Below are positions 42,430 through 51,793 of a DNA stretch of 64,000 nucleotides, piece by piece. The notes beneath the pieces are model-generated. The model was given only the letters and a program-made list of their open reading frames with translations, had not been told where the DNA came from and did not search any database. Numbering within the stretch: the first letter of the stretch is position 1; the number at the start of each line of letters is the position of its first letter. The position numbers and the translations under genes were made by a program. The DNA comes from Aureitalea marina (lineage in GTDB: Bacteria > Bacteroidota > Bacteroidia > Flavobacteriales > Flavobacteriaceae), in contig NZ_MQUB01000001.1 of assembly GCF_002943755.1 (NCBI RefSeq), forward strand, positions 434,001 through 498,000, given 5' to 3'.

Positions 42430-42624
42430 CTATTGAGTGGTATCCCTTCCGGAATTATCTTCTTTGTTCCGCTCCTCTTTTCGCTCGTAATAACCAGTTC
42501 TAAAACTCCTCCGCCTGCGGGCACTGGCCCTGCTGGTATTGGTCTTGTTCCAGAAGTAGAGCACCATGATCAGCAAGGCGCCGCCAACGATCAAAACAAT
42601 AGGATTGGAGAGGTCCACATTCAT
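42430..42624 (-). CDS. Small single-TM basic protein
   Basis: A 64-residue protein with one TM helix (PIVLIVGGALLIMVLYFWN) and a strongly basic cytosolic tail (SARRRRSFRTGYYERKEERN). I recall similar small proteins in flavobacterial genomes, without function. It lies between a LolD-like ATPase (13 bases) and the adenosyltransferase (8 bases), all on the minus strand, and is probably co-transcribed with them. Confidence 0.72.
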   Translation of the reverse strand: MNVDLSNPIVLIVGGALLIMVLYFWNKTNTSRASARRRRSFRTGYYERKEERNKEDNSGRDTTQ

Positions 42625-42637
42625 GGACTAAAGATAA

Positions 42638-43324
42638 CTATTTGGTGCGGATATCGCTTTCTACCATACCGTCTTTGAGGCGGATCACTCGATGAGCATG
42701 TTCGGCTATGTCCTCTTCGTGAGTAACAATGATCACGGTATTTCCCGCAGAGTGGATCTCGTCAAACAGATCCATGATCTCGGCCGAGGTCTTGGAATCC
42801 AGGTTACCGGTAGGCTCATCCGCTAAAATGATGGAGGGCTTATTGACCAGGGCTCTCCCTACGGCGACCCGCTGGCGCTGACCCCCGGAAAGCTGATTGG
42901 GCTTGTGGTCCATTCGGTCTGCCAATCCCACATCCGTCAATACTTCCGAAGCGCGATCCGCGCGTTGGCTTTTACTGGCCCCTGCGTAGATCATAGGAAG
43001 TGCTACATTTTCGAGAGCGGTTGTCCGAGGTAATAGATTAAAAGTCTGAAACACAAAACCGATCTCGGTATTCCGGATATCGGCCAATTCATCGTCCGAC
43101 ATATTACTCACGTCTTTGCCATTCAGAAGATAGGAACCAGAAGTCGGAGTGTCCAGACATCCCAATAGGTTCATCAGGGTCGATTTCCCGGAACCAGATG
43201 GTCCCATTAGGGCGACATATTCACCTTTTTCAATATCCAGGTCTATCCCTTTCAGGACTTTTACAACCTCTTGTCCGAGTGGAAAATCTCGTTTGATTTC
43301 CCTGATCTTGATCACTGAGTTCAT
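42638..43324 (-). CDS. LolD/MacB-type ABC transporter ATP-binding protein
   Basis: A 228-residue ABC ATPase: Walker [11 protein letters not shown]-loop [18 protein letters not shown], signature [16 protein letters not shown] and Walker [14 protein letters not shown]. The PRTTALENV stretch and overall length are typical of the LolD/MacB/FtsE group, which serves lipoprotein release, macrolide export or related envelope tasks. No permease gene is adjacent, so the partner lies elsewhere. It heads the run of minus-strand genes ending with the adenosyltransferase. Confidence 0.9.
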   Translation of the reverse strand: MNSVIKIREIKRDFPLGQEVVKVLKGIDLDIEKGEYVALMGPSGSGKSTLMNLLGCLDTPTSGSYLLNGKDVSNMSDDELADIRNTEIGFVFQTFNLLPRTTALENVALPMIYAGASKSQRADRASEVLTDVGLADRMDHKPNQLSGGQRQRVAVGRALVNKPSIILADEPTGNLDSKTSAEIMDLFDEIHSAGNTVIIVTHEEDIAEHAHRVIRLKDGMVESDIRTK

Positions 43325-43394
43325 AGACTACGCGATGGTAAAGCGTGAAGCAAATTAGTTAATTTTTGTATTAGACGCCTAATGTGCCTCCCTG

Positions 43395-44168
43395 TTACAC
43401 CCTGAGGTAAAAATGCTGCTTCTCTTGCTCTCTTCTAAAGAAGGCAATGCCCCATCCAAAGCTGTCAATGCTTACACTAATTCTTGGGTTCTGTCTGATC
43501 TCTTCCCAGGCTCGGGTCATTTCTTGGCTCCAATAGATATCGTCGAAGATCATCATTCCGTTTTCCGTACAGTTCGCCTCGAACCGATCAAAGGCGGCCA
43601 TGGTGCCTGCATAACTGTGGTCTCCATCGATATAAATAAGGTCGAATCGTTCTTCCTCGAGGGTCTCAAAGAATTCCTCAAATGACTGCCTTCTAAGATC
43701 AATTCCATCTACACCGGTATGAAGCCATTCTGCTTCGGCAACATGGGCTGTATTAGGACAGCCTTCAACCGTTACCAAGTGAACTTCGGGGCAAGCCAAT
43801 TTAATGGCCAGACTACCCATTCCTAATGAAGTTCCCAATTCCAGAGCAGAACCTATGTTGAAATACCGGCACAATCTGAAAAGTAGTTGCTGTCTATGAC
43901 TACCGATCCCCGCATTTCTGGCAACGGATCGTACACTTCTCACATCCGACCGAAATACCCTGGATCCCGCTCCCAAGTCAGTTACCTCAATGGCATCCCG
44001 CCGATTTAATAAGGCCATTCGGTGTTGCTCCAAGATCTTGTACTCCGGATAACGGTTTCTATCCTTAACACATCTTTGTTGGAACTCATACACAAAAGGG
44101 GAGTGGATTCCGTGGAGGTGCAGAGACTTTGTTAAGAATCTTAGATATGCCAGAGCTATTTTTAGCAT
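43395..44168 (-). CDS. Class I SAM-dependent methyltransferase
   Basis: A 257-residue protein. An N-terminal helical region (LHLHGIHSPFVYEFQQRC) precedes a Rossmann methyltransferase domain with the SAM loop ALELGTSLGMGSLAI, VTVEGCPN after strand 2, LIYIDGDHSYAGT after strand 4 and MIFDDIYWS after strand 5. The DGDHSY motif resembles catechol-O-methyltransferase-like enzymes. HGIHSPFVYEF at the start is widely conserved in Bacteroidetes homologues. The substrate is unknown. Confidence 0.85.
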   Translation of the reverse strand: MLKIALAYLRFLTKSLHLHGIHSPFVYEFQQRCVKDRNRYPEYKILEQHRMALLNRRDAIEVTDLGAGSRVFRSDVRSVRSVARNAGIGSHRQQLLFRLCRYFNIGSALELGTSLGMGSLAIKLACPEVHLVTVEGCPNTAHVAEAEWLHTGVDGIDLRRQSFEEFFETLEEERFDLIYIDGDHSYAGTMAAFDRFEANCTENGMMIFDDIYWSQEMTRAWEEIRQNPRISVSIDSFGWGIAFFRREQEKQHFYLRV

Positions 44169-44206
44169 AGTACAGGGTTTGTGCGAAGATAGATTTTTTG
44201 GTGATT

Positions 44207-44229
44207 CGTGATTCGTGAGTGGTGAATGG
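44207..44229 (+). repeat. Left inverted repeat of the cassette
   Basis: CGTGATTCGTGA followed by GTGGTGAATGG; 20 of 23 bases match the complement of the right repeat. Confidence 0.7.
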
Positions 44230-44275
44230 GAGGGTATATTCTTATTAACTACTACCTATCACGGGGTGAATTTAC

Positions 44276-44608
44276 CTACTTTCTCAAGCCCAGAAGCAGT
44301 TTTCTTAGTCTGGTTATTTTAAGCTCAGTTGGGGTTGTTTGTTCAATGTATCCAAGGTCATAGGATATTAAGATCAGGGTTTCCAATTCGGCAAGAGATC
44401 CTAAAGCAATATGAATAAAATGAGAAAGCTCTTTATCACTTTTCCTCGCACAACCTTCTGCTATATTGGAAGGTACATAAACTGCAGCTCTTCTTGCTTG
44501 ACGGGTAATTCCGTATTGTTCTTGTTTTGGGAAAGTCTGAGTGATTGAATAAATTGATCGGGTCAGTTCCATGGCCGTTGTCCATGTTGTCAGGGTTTTG
44601 TGATCCAT
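44276..44608 (-). CDS. Four-helix-bundle protein (23S rRNA intervening-sequence type)
   Basis: A 110-residue helical protein of the TIGR02436 family: the LTTWTTAMELTRSIYSITQTFP start, QYGITRQARRAAVYVPSNIAEGCAR core (RRAAVYVPSNIAEG is diagnostic), and ELSHFIHIALGSLAELETL. Family members lie in 23S rRNA intervening sequences or, as here, as single genes scattered in genomes. The function is not known; nucleic-acid binding has been suggested. The gene sits inside a 491-bp inverted-repeat cassette between two housekeeping genes. Confidence 0.92.
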   Translation of the reverse strand: MDHKTLTTWTTAMELTRSIYSITQTFPKQEQYGITRQARRAAVYVPSNIAEGCARKSDKELSHFIHIALGSLAELETLILISYDLGYIEQTTPTELKITRLRKLLLGLRK

Positions 44609-44674
44609 TTTTTAGACCAGATTAGGCAAGAAATCAAAAATATCTAAGAATTGTAAATCGCTATTCACAAATAA

Positions 44675-44708
44675 CGAATCACCATTCACGAATCACGACT
44701 CACGACTC
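44675..44708 (-). repeat. Right inverted repeat of the cassette
   Basis: The 23-bp repeat (44675-44697) plus tandem TCGTGA-like units to 44708. It contributes the last two codons (GAG TCG) and the TGA stop (44700-44702) of the ABC-F gene. Confidence 0.7.
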
Positions 44709-46559
44709 CCGCTTTTCTTCTAATTCCATCCAGCGTTCTGTCTTCTCATCCAACTGCTGAATGATGTCCGCTAATTTCCTGGACTGCTTATCGATCTCAT
44801 CCCCGGACCAGTTCTCCGTCGCAAAGAGCCCCTCCAGCTTCTCTTTTTCAAGCTCAAGTTTGGCTATTTCCTTTTCCAGCTTCCGGTGTTCTTTTTGCTC
44901 CTGGTAACTCAAACTTGCCCCTTCTTTATTTTCCTTCCAGTTACTCTTTTGCGGTTGCTTTGATGATTCCTTTTTTGGCGGGTTCAGTAAGCGATACTCC
45001 CGAAGATCCGAATAATTCCCGGGGAAGTCCTTTATTTCTCTCCCGTCCAGCACAAATAAGTGATCCACGATCTTATCCATAAAATATCGGTCGTGGGAAA
45101 CTACGAGCACACAACCCGGAAAGTCCAGCAAGAAATTCTCTAATACATTCAAGGTCACAATGTCCAGGTCGTTGGTGGGTTCGTCCAGGATGAGGAAGTT
45201 GGGATTACCGATGAGCACGGTGCAGAGGTAGAGCCGTTTTTTCTCTCCTCCACTCAGTTTTTCGACATAGTCGTATTGTTGCTTACGGTCAAACAGAAAA
45301 CGCTCCAGGAGTTGACTTGCAGAGATCTGTTTCCCCTTCTTCAGCGGAATATAATCCCCAAACTCCCTGATCTGATCAATGACCTTCATACCGGGTTTTA
45401 GCTCGATACCGGCCTGGCTGTAGTGCCCAAACTTGACTGTTTCACCGACAACCACCTTTCCGCTATCCGGCTTGTCAGAACCTGTGATCAAACGGAGTAA
45501 GGAAGTTTTTCCGCTGCCGTTCTTTCCAATGATACCTACTCGTTCGTCTTGGAGAAAGTTATAGCTGAAGCCGCTAAATAATTCATTTTCAGGATAGGAC
45601 TTGCTAATGTTGTGCAGCTCGACCACCTTGGTCCCCAAGCGTTCCATATTGATCTCCAATTGCACCACATGCTCTTTTCTGCGATTGCGTGAGCGTTCCT
45701 TGATATTGGAGAACTCATCGATCCTGGATTTGCTTTTCGTGGTTCTGGCCTTGGGTTGTCGCCTCATCCACTCCAATTCCTTTTTATAAAGTTGTCTGGC
45801 CTTTCCCAGTTCGACCTTTTCCTGTTGGATCCTCGCTTCTCTCTTTTCCAGGAAGTAGGAATAATTTCCTTTGTAGGTGTAGAGTTTTCCCTGGTCCAGC
45901 TCGATGATCTCATTGCATACACGGTCCAGGAAGTAGCGATCGTGAGTGATCAGGAGCAGGCTCAATTTTTCCCGATTCAACCATTCCTCCAGCCATTCGA
46001 TCATTTCCAAGTCCAGATGGTTGGTCGGTTCGTCCATCAAAAGCAGGTCTGGATCCCGCAGAAGTGCATTGGCCAGGGCCAAGCGCTTCTTTTGGCCACC
46101 GGACAGATTCTTTACTTTTTGATCGATGGGGTCCAGCATCAGGCGTGAAAGCAACTGCTTGTAACGCGTCTCAAAATCCCAGCCTTGGGCCGCCTCCATG
46201 GCGTCTGTGGCCTTTTCCAGGGCTTCAATATCATCTGGATCGGATAAGGCTGATTGATAGTCTTCAATGACCTTTAGAACTGGTTTATCATCGGCAAATA
46301 TGGTTTGCTCTATGGTCAAGTCCTGGTCCAGATCAGGTTCTTGCTCCAGCAGGGCCATGGTGATCCCTTTTCTAAACACTACCTGGCCTTTGTCTGCCTG
46401 ATCCAGCCCGGCAATAATTCGTAAGAGTGTTGTTTTTCCGGATCCGTTGCCGGCCACCAGGCCAATTTTTTGGCCCGCATTGATGCCAAAGGAAATATCC
46501 TGTAACAGCACCCGCTCTCCAAATGATTTTGCTATATACTCTACAGTGGCCAGATTCAT
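44700..46559 (-). CDS. ABC-F family ATPase (Uup-like)
   Basis: A 619-residue soluble protein with two ABC domains: the first with GNGSGKTT, LSGGQKKRLALANAL and LLLMDEPTNHLDLEM; the second with GKNGSGKTS, LSGGEKKRLYLCTVL and FLILDEPTNDLDI. They are joined by the charged linker and followed by a C-terminal coiled coil (about 540-619), as in Uup. ABC-F proteins act on ribosomes or in DNA-repair related tasks and have no TM domain. ATG 46559 (MNLATVEYIAKSFG) fits better than ATG 46574. The extreme C-terminus and stop codon lie in the neighbouring repeat. Confidence 0.93.
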   Translation of the reverse strand: MNLATVEYIAKSFGERVLLQDISFGINAGQKIGLVAGNGSGKTTLLRIIAGLDQADKGQVVFRKGITMALLEQEPDLDQDLTIEQTIFADDKPVLKVIEDYQSALSDPDDIEALEKATDAMEAAQGWDFETRYKQLLSRLMLDPIDQKVKNLSGGQKKRLALANALLRDPDLLLMDEPTNHLDLEMIEWLEEWLNREKLSLLLITHDRYFLDRVCNEIIELDQGKLYTYKGNYSYFLEKREARIQQEKVELGKARQLYKKELEWMRRQPKARTTKSKSRIDEFSNIKERSRNRRKEHVVQLEINMERLGTKVVELHNISKSYPENELFSGFSYNFLQDERVGIIGKNGSGKTSLLRLITGSDKPDSGKVVVGETVKFGHYSQAGIELKPGMKVIDQIREFGDYIPLKKGKQISASQLLERFLFDRKQQYDYVEKLSGGEKKRLYLCTVLIGNPNFLILDEPTNDLDIVTLNVLENFLLDFPGCVLVVSHDRYFMDKIVDHLFVLDGREIKDFPGNYSDLREYRLLNPPKKESSKQPQKSNWKENKEGASLSYQEQKEHRKLEKEIAKLELEKEKLEGLFATENWSGDEIDKQSRKLADIIQQLDEKTERWMELEEKRES

Positions 46560-46623
46560 GCCGCTAAAATGCAATAAAATGTGTTAAGCGCGGCTGTGAA
46601 TGTTAAGTTTTGGCCAATTCCGT

Positions 46624-46631
46624 TATATTTG
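46624..46631 (+). promoter_or_regulatory. -7 element of the polysaccharide locus
   Basis: TATATTTG is an exact TAnnTTTG, 20 bases before the first gene's ATG 46652. This is the best candidate promoter for the polysaccharide operon. No clear -33 TTG at N19. Confidence 0.55.
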
Positions 46632-46651
46632 CTCAGAGCAACTTACCTACA

Positions 46652-47449
46652 ATGAAGTTCTACCCCCTCTTACTCGTCATTTGCTTTGGATTAATGGCAA
46701 CATCCTGCATTACCACCAAGCAACTGACCTATTTACAGCCTAGCGAAGAACAGCAAGTTGATAGTTTGATCAGCCTGCAGAAATCTCAGCCGCCTTACCG
46801 TTTGCAGATTAACGACCTGCTTAGTATACGTGTGAAAGCCCTGGACCAGGAAACAGTTGGTTTTTTTAACCCCATTGGAGAGGGTAACCCTAATGCAACT
46901 ACAGAAGAGCGACTCTACAGAGATGGATTTGTTGTGGATAGACACGGAAATATCCGGATTCCCAGTTTAGGAGAGGTACCTGTTTTGGGTATGACGGTAG
47001 AGGAGGTCCGGAAGGATATTGAAGAACGCTTGTTAAAGGACTACTTCAAGGAAGAGGCCCAGATCTTTGTGACCGTCAAACTGGCTGGTATCCGATATAC
47101 TATTGCCGGGGAGATAAACGGACCGGGTTCCAACATTATTTATCGGGATCAGGTATCAATCATGGAGGCCATAGCGAATAGTGGGGATATTCCCGTAACC
47201 GGAGATAAATCCGATGTGATCATCATCCGTCAATATCCCATAGGGCAAAAGGTTCACCACATCAATCTCAACGATCTGAATGCGATGAATTCGCCTTACT
47301 ACTATATTCAACCAAATGACCTTATCCTGATCAATCCTTTACCGCAGAAAGCCATAGGCTCCGGTACAACAGGGCTACAAACTTTCCGGGATATTGTGTT
47401 AGTGTTAACGGCGGCCACCACCACCATCTTACTGTTTATCAGCTTATGA
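46652..47449 (+). CDS. Wza-type polysaccharide export lipoprotein
   Basis: A 265-residue outer-membrane polysaccharide export protein. The lipobox is GLMATSC. The Poly_export domain starts at PPYRLQINDLLSIRV, followed by the SLBB domain (AGIRYTIAGEINGPGSNIIYRD, of which AGEINGPGS is typical), and the protein ends in a hydrophobic helix (DIVLVLTAATTTILLFISL). It is shorter than E. coli Wza (379). ATG 46652 is chosen because the longer frame includes the promoter. It overlaps the Wzc gene by four bases. Confidence 0.93.
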   Translation: MKFYPLLLVICFGLMATSCITTKQLTYLQPSEEQQVDSLISLQKSQPPYRLQINDLLSIRVKALDQETVGFFNPIGEGNPNATTEERLYRDGFVVDRHGNIRIPSLGEVPVLGMTVEEVRKDIEERLLKDYFKEEAQIFVTVKLAGIRYTIAGEINGPGSNIIYRDQVSIMEAIANSGDIPVTGDKSDVIIIRQYPIGQKVHHINLNDLNAMNSPYYYIQPNDLILINPLPQKAIGSGTTGLQTFRDIVLVLTAATTTILLFISL

Positions 47450-49905
47450 TCTACGAGGAGGCCGATAAGCAGGAGATACACGCTCAATTTGACATTCAAG
47501 GGTTTTTGGCTAAACTCCTAAGGTACTGGCCCGTCTTTGTTGTTTCTTTGCTGATCGCTTTCGGGGTGGCCTATTATATCAGCGTCCGCAAGCTGCCTGT
47601 TTATCGCATGCAGAATATCATTAACATAAAGGATAAACAGAATCCCTTTTTTACATCCAATACCAGCTTGACCTTTAATTGGGGAGGAGTTACAGATAAG
47701 GTCAATACCGCTATGGTCGTACTCAAGTCCAGGACGCATAATGAAGATGTCGTCGATAGGTTGCAATTCTATGTCAATTATTTGACCGATGGGGATTATC
47801 AGCAGGTGGATGCATACGGCCGGGTACCATTTCAGGTTGAATTGGATCTTGAAAGGCCTCAAGCCCTTTGGAGGCAATTTAAAGTGGAATTCAGAGATTC
47901 TGTGAACTATACGCTAAGTGTAAATTTTGAGTCAGATAGGGCCAATACACAGTGGTTTGGTAATAAACGCCGGGGTGGAATTCCTACACCTGTAGGTGAA
48001 TTTCGCGAAGACTTTAAGTTAGGGGATATCATACGGTTGCCTTTTCTCAATGTTAGGTTAATGCCAGTGAGAGGGTGGAGGCCAATTCCGAACCAACCGT
48101 ATTATTTTCAATTTCAGAATTTTAATTCTACTGTAAGCAAATATATGGGGATCGGTGTCAGACCAGAATCCGATGGCTCGTCCACCTTATTACTCAGTTT
48201 GGTAGGAACCAACAAAAAGCGTCTGGTAGACTATTTGAATACTTCTGTGGGTATATTTAGCGAGAACCTGTTGGAACAAAAAAATGAATTTGCCACCAAC
48301 ACCATTCGCTTTATTGACAGCACTTTGGCAGAACAAACCGTCCAGTTAAAGAGTGTAGAGGACGAACTGAACCAATTTAAGGATAGGAACAAGATATATG
48401 ACCTGGGAGCAGAAGGAACCCTGCTCAACAACCGGATAAATGAATTGGATCTGCGGAAAGAGGGCATAGATCGCGAAATTGACTATTACAACATTTTGGA
48501 GAATTATCTTCTCAACCGCACGGACTATTCCAGCGTTCCTGCACCCTCAGTGGCAAATATTAGTGAGTCTAGTATAGTTGCCGGTGTTGGTAGGATAGTC
48601 TCTCTGGCGGAAGAGCGGAATAAATTGCAGTATTCATATCGGGAAGGAGCACCTATCTTTCTAGACATTGACCGTCAGATAGATGCGGTTAAAGAAATAC
48701 TTTTTGAGAACATACGCTCCACCAAAAGTCTTAAGCAGCAGGAGTTAATCACAGTGCAAGGTGATATCGCCCGCTATGAAAGTGAGATAAGGCAACTACC
48801 TAAGGAACAGCAGGACCTGATCAAGATTCAGCGTCGATATGATCTCACACAAGGCACCTATAATCTGTTTTTATCCAAACGCTCCGAAGCTGATCTGGTA
48901 AGAGCGGCCAATGTGAGTGACGTTCAAGTCATCGACCTGGCCAAGGATACCGGAGGAGGCAAGGTTGGGCCAAACAATAAGCTCAATTACATTCTTGCCG
49001 GCGTGGTAGGATTAATAGTTCCTTTGGTTGTCGTTTTTTTAATTGTATTCCTGGATAACCGTATCCATACCGTAAAAGACGTGGAACGGCTCTCGGACAT
49101 ACCTATACTGGGATATATTGGAAAGTCGAGGGCTGAAACTAATTTGGTAGTTTTGGACCAGCCTAAATCGGCTATTTCTGAAGCCTTCAGGGGGTTACGC
49201 TCCAGTCTGCAATATATATATCGCAGGTTGGGGACAGCAGGAAGCAAGACGGTGTTGATCACCTCTTCAATCAGTGGGGAAGGAAAGACCTTCTGCTCCA
49301 TGAATCTTGCTTCCGTTTTGGCCCTAAGCAATAAAAAGACTTTACTCTTGGGATTAGATTTACGTAAGCCCAAGATATTTGGCGATTTTAATATTGACAA
49401 TTCTGTTGGAGTGGTCAACTATTTGATCGGGCAGGCCAGCAAGGAAGAGATCATACAAGAATCAGGTACCCCAAACTTGCGAATAATCACTTCCGGCCCG
49501 ATCCCTCCTAACCCATCGGAACTATTGATCAGTGAGCGAATGCAGGATCTTATAACTGAACTAAAAGGGGAATACGAATATATTGTGATAGATTCACCAC
49601 CAATTGGTCTAGTTTCTGATGCAGCTGGGTTACTTGACTATGCCGATGCCACACTGTATATGATCCGCCAGAATTACACCAAGCGGGCCATGCTTAGTAT
49701 TATCAATGAAAAATACAAGACTGGGGAGGTATCCAATATCAGTTTTGTGATGAACGTCTTCGGAAAACAGGGAGTTTTGGGTTACGGCTACGGCTACGGC
49801 TACGGCTACGGCTATGGTTATGGCTACGGTCAGGGTTATCACGAAGATGCTGTCAAACCTTCATTTTTGGGACGACTGCGACGGCGTTTTACAAAGAAGA
49901 AATAA
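47446..49905 (+). CDS. Wzc-type polysaccharide co-polymerase with tyrosine autokinase domain
   Basis: An 819-residue PCP-2a protein. The Wzz domain has TM1 (VFVVSLLIAFGVAYYISVR), a long periplasmic coiled-coil region and TM2 near residue 520 (AGVVGLIVPLVVVFLIVFLD). The cytoplasmic BY-kinase has Walker A ISGEGKT (Lys614), Walker A' LLLGLDLRKP, in which the first Asp of the usual DxD is Gly, and YIVIDSPPIG (Walker B). The tail is a run of GY dipeptides with nine tyrosines. Autophosphorylation of such a cluster controls polymer assembly. The DNA for the tail is a GGCTAC repeat. Confidence 0.95.
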   Translation: MIYEEADKQEIHAQFDIQGFLAKLLRYWPVFVVSLLIAFGVAYYISVRKLPVYRMQNIINIKDKQNPFFTSNTSLTFNWGGVTDKVNTAMVVLKSRTHNEDVVDRLQFYVNYLTDGDYQQVDAYGRVPFQVELDLERPQALWRQFKVEFRDSVNYTLSVNFESDRANTQWFGNKRRGGIPTPVGEFREDFKLGDIIRLPFLNVRLMPVRGWRPIPNQPYYFQFQNFNSTVSKYMGIGVRPESDGSSTLLLSLVGTNKKRLVDYLNTSVGIFSENLLEQKNEFATNTIRFIDSTLAEQTVQLKSVEDELNQFKDRNKIYDLGAEGTLLNNRINELDLRKEGIDREIDYYNILENYLLNRTDYSSVPAPSVANISESSIVAGVGRIVSLAEERNKLQYSYREGAPIFLDIDRQIDAVKEILFENIRSTKSLKQQELITVQGDIARYESEIRQLPKEQQDLIKIQRRYDLTQGTYNLFLSKRSEADLVRAANVSDVQVIDLAKDTGGGKVGPNNKLNYILAGVVGLIVPLVVVFLIVFLDNRIHTVKDVERLSDIPILGYIGKSRAETNLVVLDQPKSAISEAFRGLRSSLQYIYRRLGTAGSKTVLITSSISGEGKTFCSMNLASVLALSNKKTLLLGLDLRKPKIFGDFNIDNSVGVVNYLIGQASKEEIIQESGTPNLRIITSGPIPPNPSELLISERMQDLITELKGEYEYIVIDSPPIGLVSDAAGLLDYADATLYMIRQNYTKRAMLSIINEKYKTGEVSNISFVMNVFGKQGVLGYGYGYGYGYGYGYGYGQGYHEDAVKPSFLGRLRRRFTKKK
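49780..49839 (+). repeat. GGCTAC hexamer repeat encoding the tyrosine cluster
   Basis: Eight consecutive GGY TAY units (four identical GGCTAC in a row) then GGT CAG GGT TAT. Gain or loss of units keeps the frame and changes the number of C-terminal tyrosines. Confidence 0.9.
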
Positions 49906-49917
49906 CTTCCTGGCCAG

Positions 49918-50502
49918 ATGAGTTCGGCCCAACATCTTTTAAAGCGCGTGGTGGATCTTTTGATCGGCCTTCCTCTTGCTTTAGTCTCATTGCCCATTGT
50001 GCTTCTTCTGATTTTGCTCGCCAGTTTGAGTACGGCTCAATTTGGTCTTTTTTGTCAGCACCGCATAGGTAGGCATGGCAAAGGGTTCAAACTTTGTAAG
50101 ATTAGATCCTTGAAAGGTTCAGATCATCTGGATGTAAGGGAAATGAAGCGGGCTACTGCGCCATTTGGGAAGTGGCTCAGAAATTCCAAACTGGACGAGT
50201 TGCCCCAACTTTGGCAGGTGGTCATCGGGCAGATGAGTTTGGTGGGACCCCGACCGGATATACCTGGTTATGCGGATCAGCTGCAAGGCGAAGATCGTCT
50301 CATCTTGGAGTTACGCCCCGGGATTACCGGGCCGGCCAGCATTAAGTACAAACAGGAAGATACCTTGTTGTTAAGCCAGGAAGATCCCAATGCTTATAAC
50401 AATGAAGTGATCTGGCCGGATAAGGTCAGGATCAATAAATCCTACTATCAGAATTGGTCGCTTTGGACAGATTTCAGGTATCTTTGGCAATCGCTCATCT
50501 AA
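49918..50502 (+). CDS. Initiating sugar-phosphate transferase (PglC-like)
   Basis: A 194-residue polyprenyl-phosphate hexose-1-phosphate transferase that places the first sugar on undecaprenyl phosphate. Like PglC it lacks the N-terminal TM bundle of WbaP/WcaJ and has one re-entrant hydrophobic helix ([21 protein letters not shown]). The catalytic block reads [26 protein letters not shown]. It begins 12 bases after the Wzc stop. The sugar is not predictable, but a HexNAc would fit the neighbours. Confidence 0.93.
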   Translation: MSSAQHLLKRVVDLLIGLPLALVSLPIVLLLILLASLSTAQFGLFCQHRIGRHGKGFKLCKIRSLKGSDHLDVREMKRATAPFGKWLRNSKLDELPQLWQVVIGQMSLVGPRPDIPGYADQLQGEDRLILELRPGITGPASIKYKQEDTLLLSQEDPNAYNNEVIWPDKVRINKSYYQNWSLWTDFRYLWQSLI

Positions 50503-50509
50503 AGTTCTC

Positions 50510-51793
50510 ATGAAAGAAAACCCCCAAATTGTGATTATCGGACTGGGCTATGTAGGCCTACCCTTGGCTGTGGCTTTTGCCGAAAAATACCGGGTGATAG
50601 GATTCGATATCAACACGGCTCGGATTACCGAACTCAGACAGGGAAAAGACCACACCCTGGAGGTGGAAGAGGAGCTGTTGGCAGCTGCTCTCATGCAGGA
50701 TGGTGAATCGGGATTGAGATTTACTTCTGAGCCTGAGGAATTGAAGGGATCCGATGTGTTTATCATTACTGTACCTACACCCACCGATTCCCAGAACAAA
50801 CCTGTATTAACTCCATTGGAAAAAGCCAGTGAAACGGTCGGTAACATTTTAGAGCCCGGGCAGATCGTCATTTATGAGTCTACGGTATATCCCGGATTGA
50901 CCGAAGAGGTCTGTGTGCCCATATTGGAGAAGGAATCGGGCCTAATCTTTAACAAGGACTTCTTTGCAGGTTATTCGCCGGAACGGATCAACCCGGGAGA
51001 TAAGAATCATACCATTAAAAAAATACTCAAAGTTACCTCTGGTTCTACCCCGGAAGTGGCCAGGTACATTGATGGCCTCTATGCTTCTGTGATCACAGCC
51101 GGGACTCATCTGGCGCCATCCATCAAGGTAGCCGAGGCTGCCAAGGTCATCGAAAACTCCCAGCGCGATATCAATATTGCCTTTGTCAATGAACTGGCCA
51201 AGATCTTCAACCTTCTGGACATAGACACCCGCGCTGTTCTCGAAGCTGCCGGAACCAAGTGGAACTTTCTAAAATTTACACCCGGATTGGTTGGAGGACA
51301 CTGTATTGGAGTTGATCCTTACTATCTGGCCCAGAAAGCTGAGTCTGCGGGCTATAACCCTGAGATCATACTGGCCGGGCGTCGAATGAACGATAGTATG
51401 GGTGCCCATGTGGCTTCTCAAGTAGTCAAGCTCATGATCCAAAAGGAGATCCCGGTAAAAGGAGCAAAGGCTTTGGTACTTGGAGTTACCTTTAAAGAAA
51501 ATTGCCCGGACATTCGAAATACGCGAGTCGTCGATGTTATTGCTGAACTCAAGTCTTATGGTTTAGATGTGGAACTTTATGATCCCTGGGCCGCTTCGGA
51601 GGAAGTTCATGAAGAATACGGACTAAATTTGGAAGAGGAGCTGAAAGATGACGCAAGTTATGATGTGATTGTACTTTGTGTGGCACACAATGAGTTCAAA
51701 TCGCTAAATTTAGAATTGATGTCCAGCAGTAATTCTGTGATCTATGATGTAAAAGGTATACTCGCGGATGATATAGTCGATGGCCGTTTGTAA
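50510..51793 (+). CDS. UDP-HexNAc 6-dehydrogenase (WbpA/TviB-like)
   Basis: A 427-residue NAD-dependent nucleotide-sugar dehydrogenase. It has Rossmann [29 protein letters not shown], the NAD/substrate linker helix ([21 protein letters not shown] in part) and the catalytic Cys265 in [12 protein letters not shown]. It probably oxidises UDP-GlcNAc or UDP-GalNAc to the uronic acid. With the C4-epimerase that follows by a one-base overlap (TAATG), it forms the TviB/TviC or WbpO/WbpP type pair for UDP-GalNAcA. Confidence 0.93.
   Translation: MKENPQIVIIGLGYVGLPLAVAFAEKYRVIGFDINTARITELRQGKDHTLEVEEELLAAALMQDGESGLRFTSEPEELKGSDVFIITVPTPTDSQNKPVLTPLEKASETVGNILEPGQIVIYESTVYPGLTEEVCVPILEKESGLIFNKDFFAGYSPERINPGDKNHTIKKILKVTSGSTPEVARYIDGLYASVITAGTHLAPSIKVAEAAKVIENSQRDINIAFVNELAKIFNLLDIDTRAVLEAAGTKWNFLKFTPGLVGGHCIGVDPYYLAQKAESAGYNPEIILAGRRMNDSMGAHVASQVVKLMIQKEIPVKGAKALVLGVTFKENCPDIRNTRVVDVIAELKSYGLDVELYDPWAASEEVHEEYGLNLEEELKDDASYDVIVLCVAHNEFKSLNLELMSSSNSVIYDVKGILADDIVDGRL

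Larger units (their letters stand above)
44207..44697. mobile_element. Putative 491-bp inverted-repeat cassette carrying a four-helix-bundle gene
   Basis: The 23-bp ends, 44207-44229 (starting CGTGATTCGTGA) and 44675-44697 (reverse complement also starting CGTGATTCGTGA), match at 20 of 23 positions in inverted orientation. Extra tandem TCGTGA units lie outside each end (44201-44206; 44698-44708). The only gene inside is the four-helix-bundle protein. No transposase is present, so any movement would depend on a helper. The right repeat supplies the stop codon of the neighbouring ABC-F gene. Confidence 0.45.

Noticed and set aside
49780-49839. Repeat considered as a CRISPR-like array
   Set aside because: It has no spacers, a 6-bp unit, and stays in frame in the Wzc gene.
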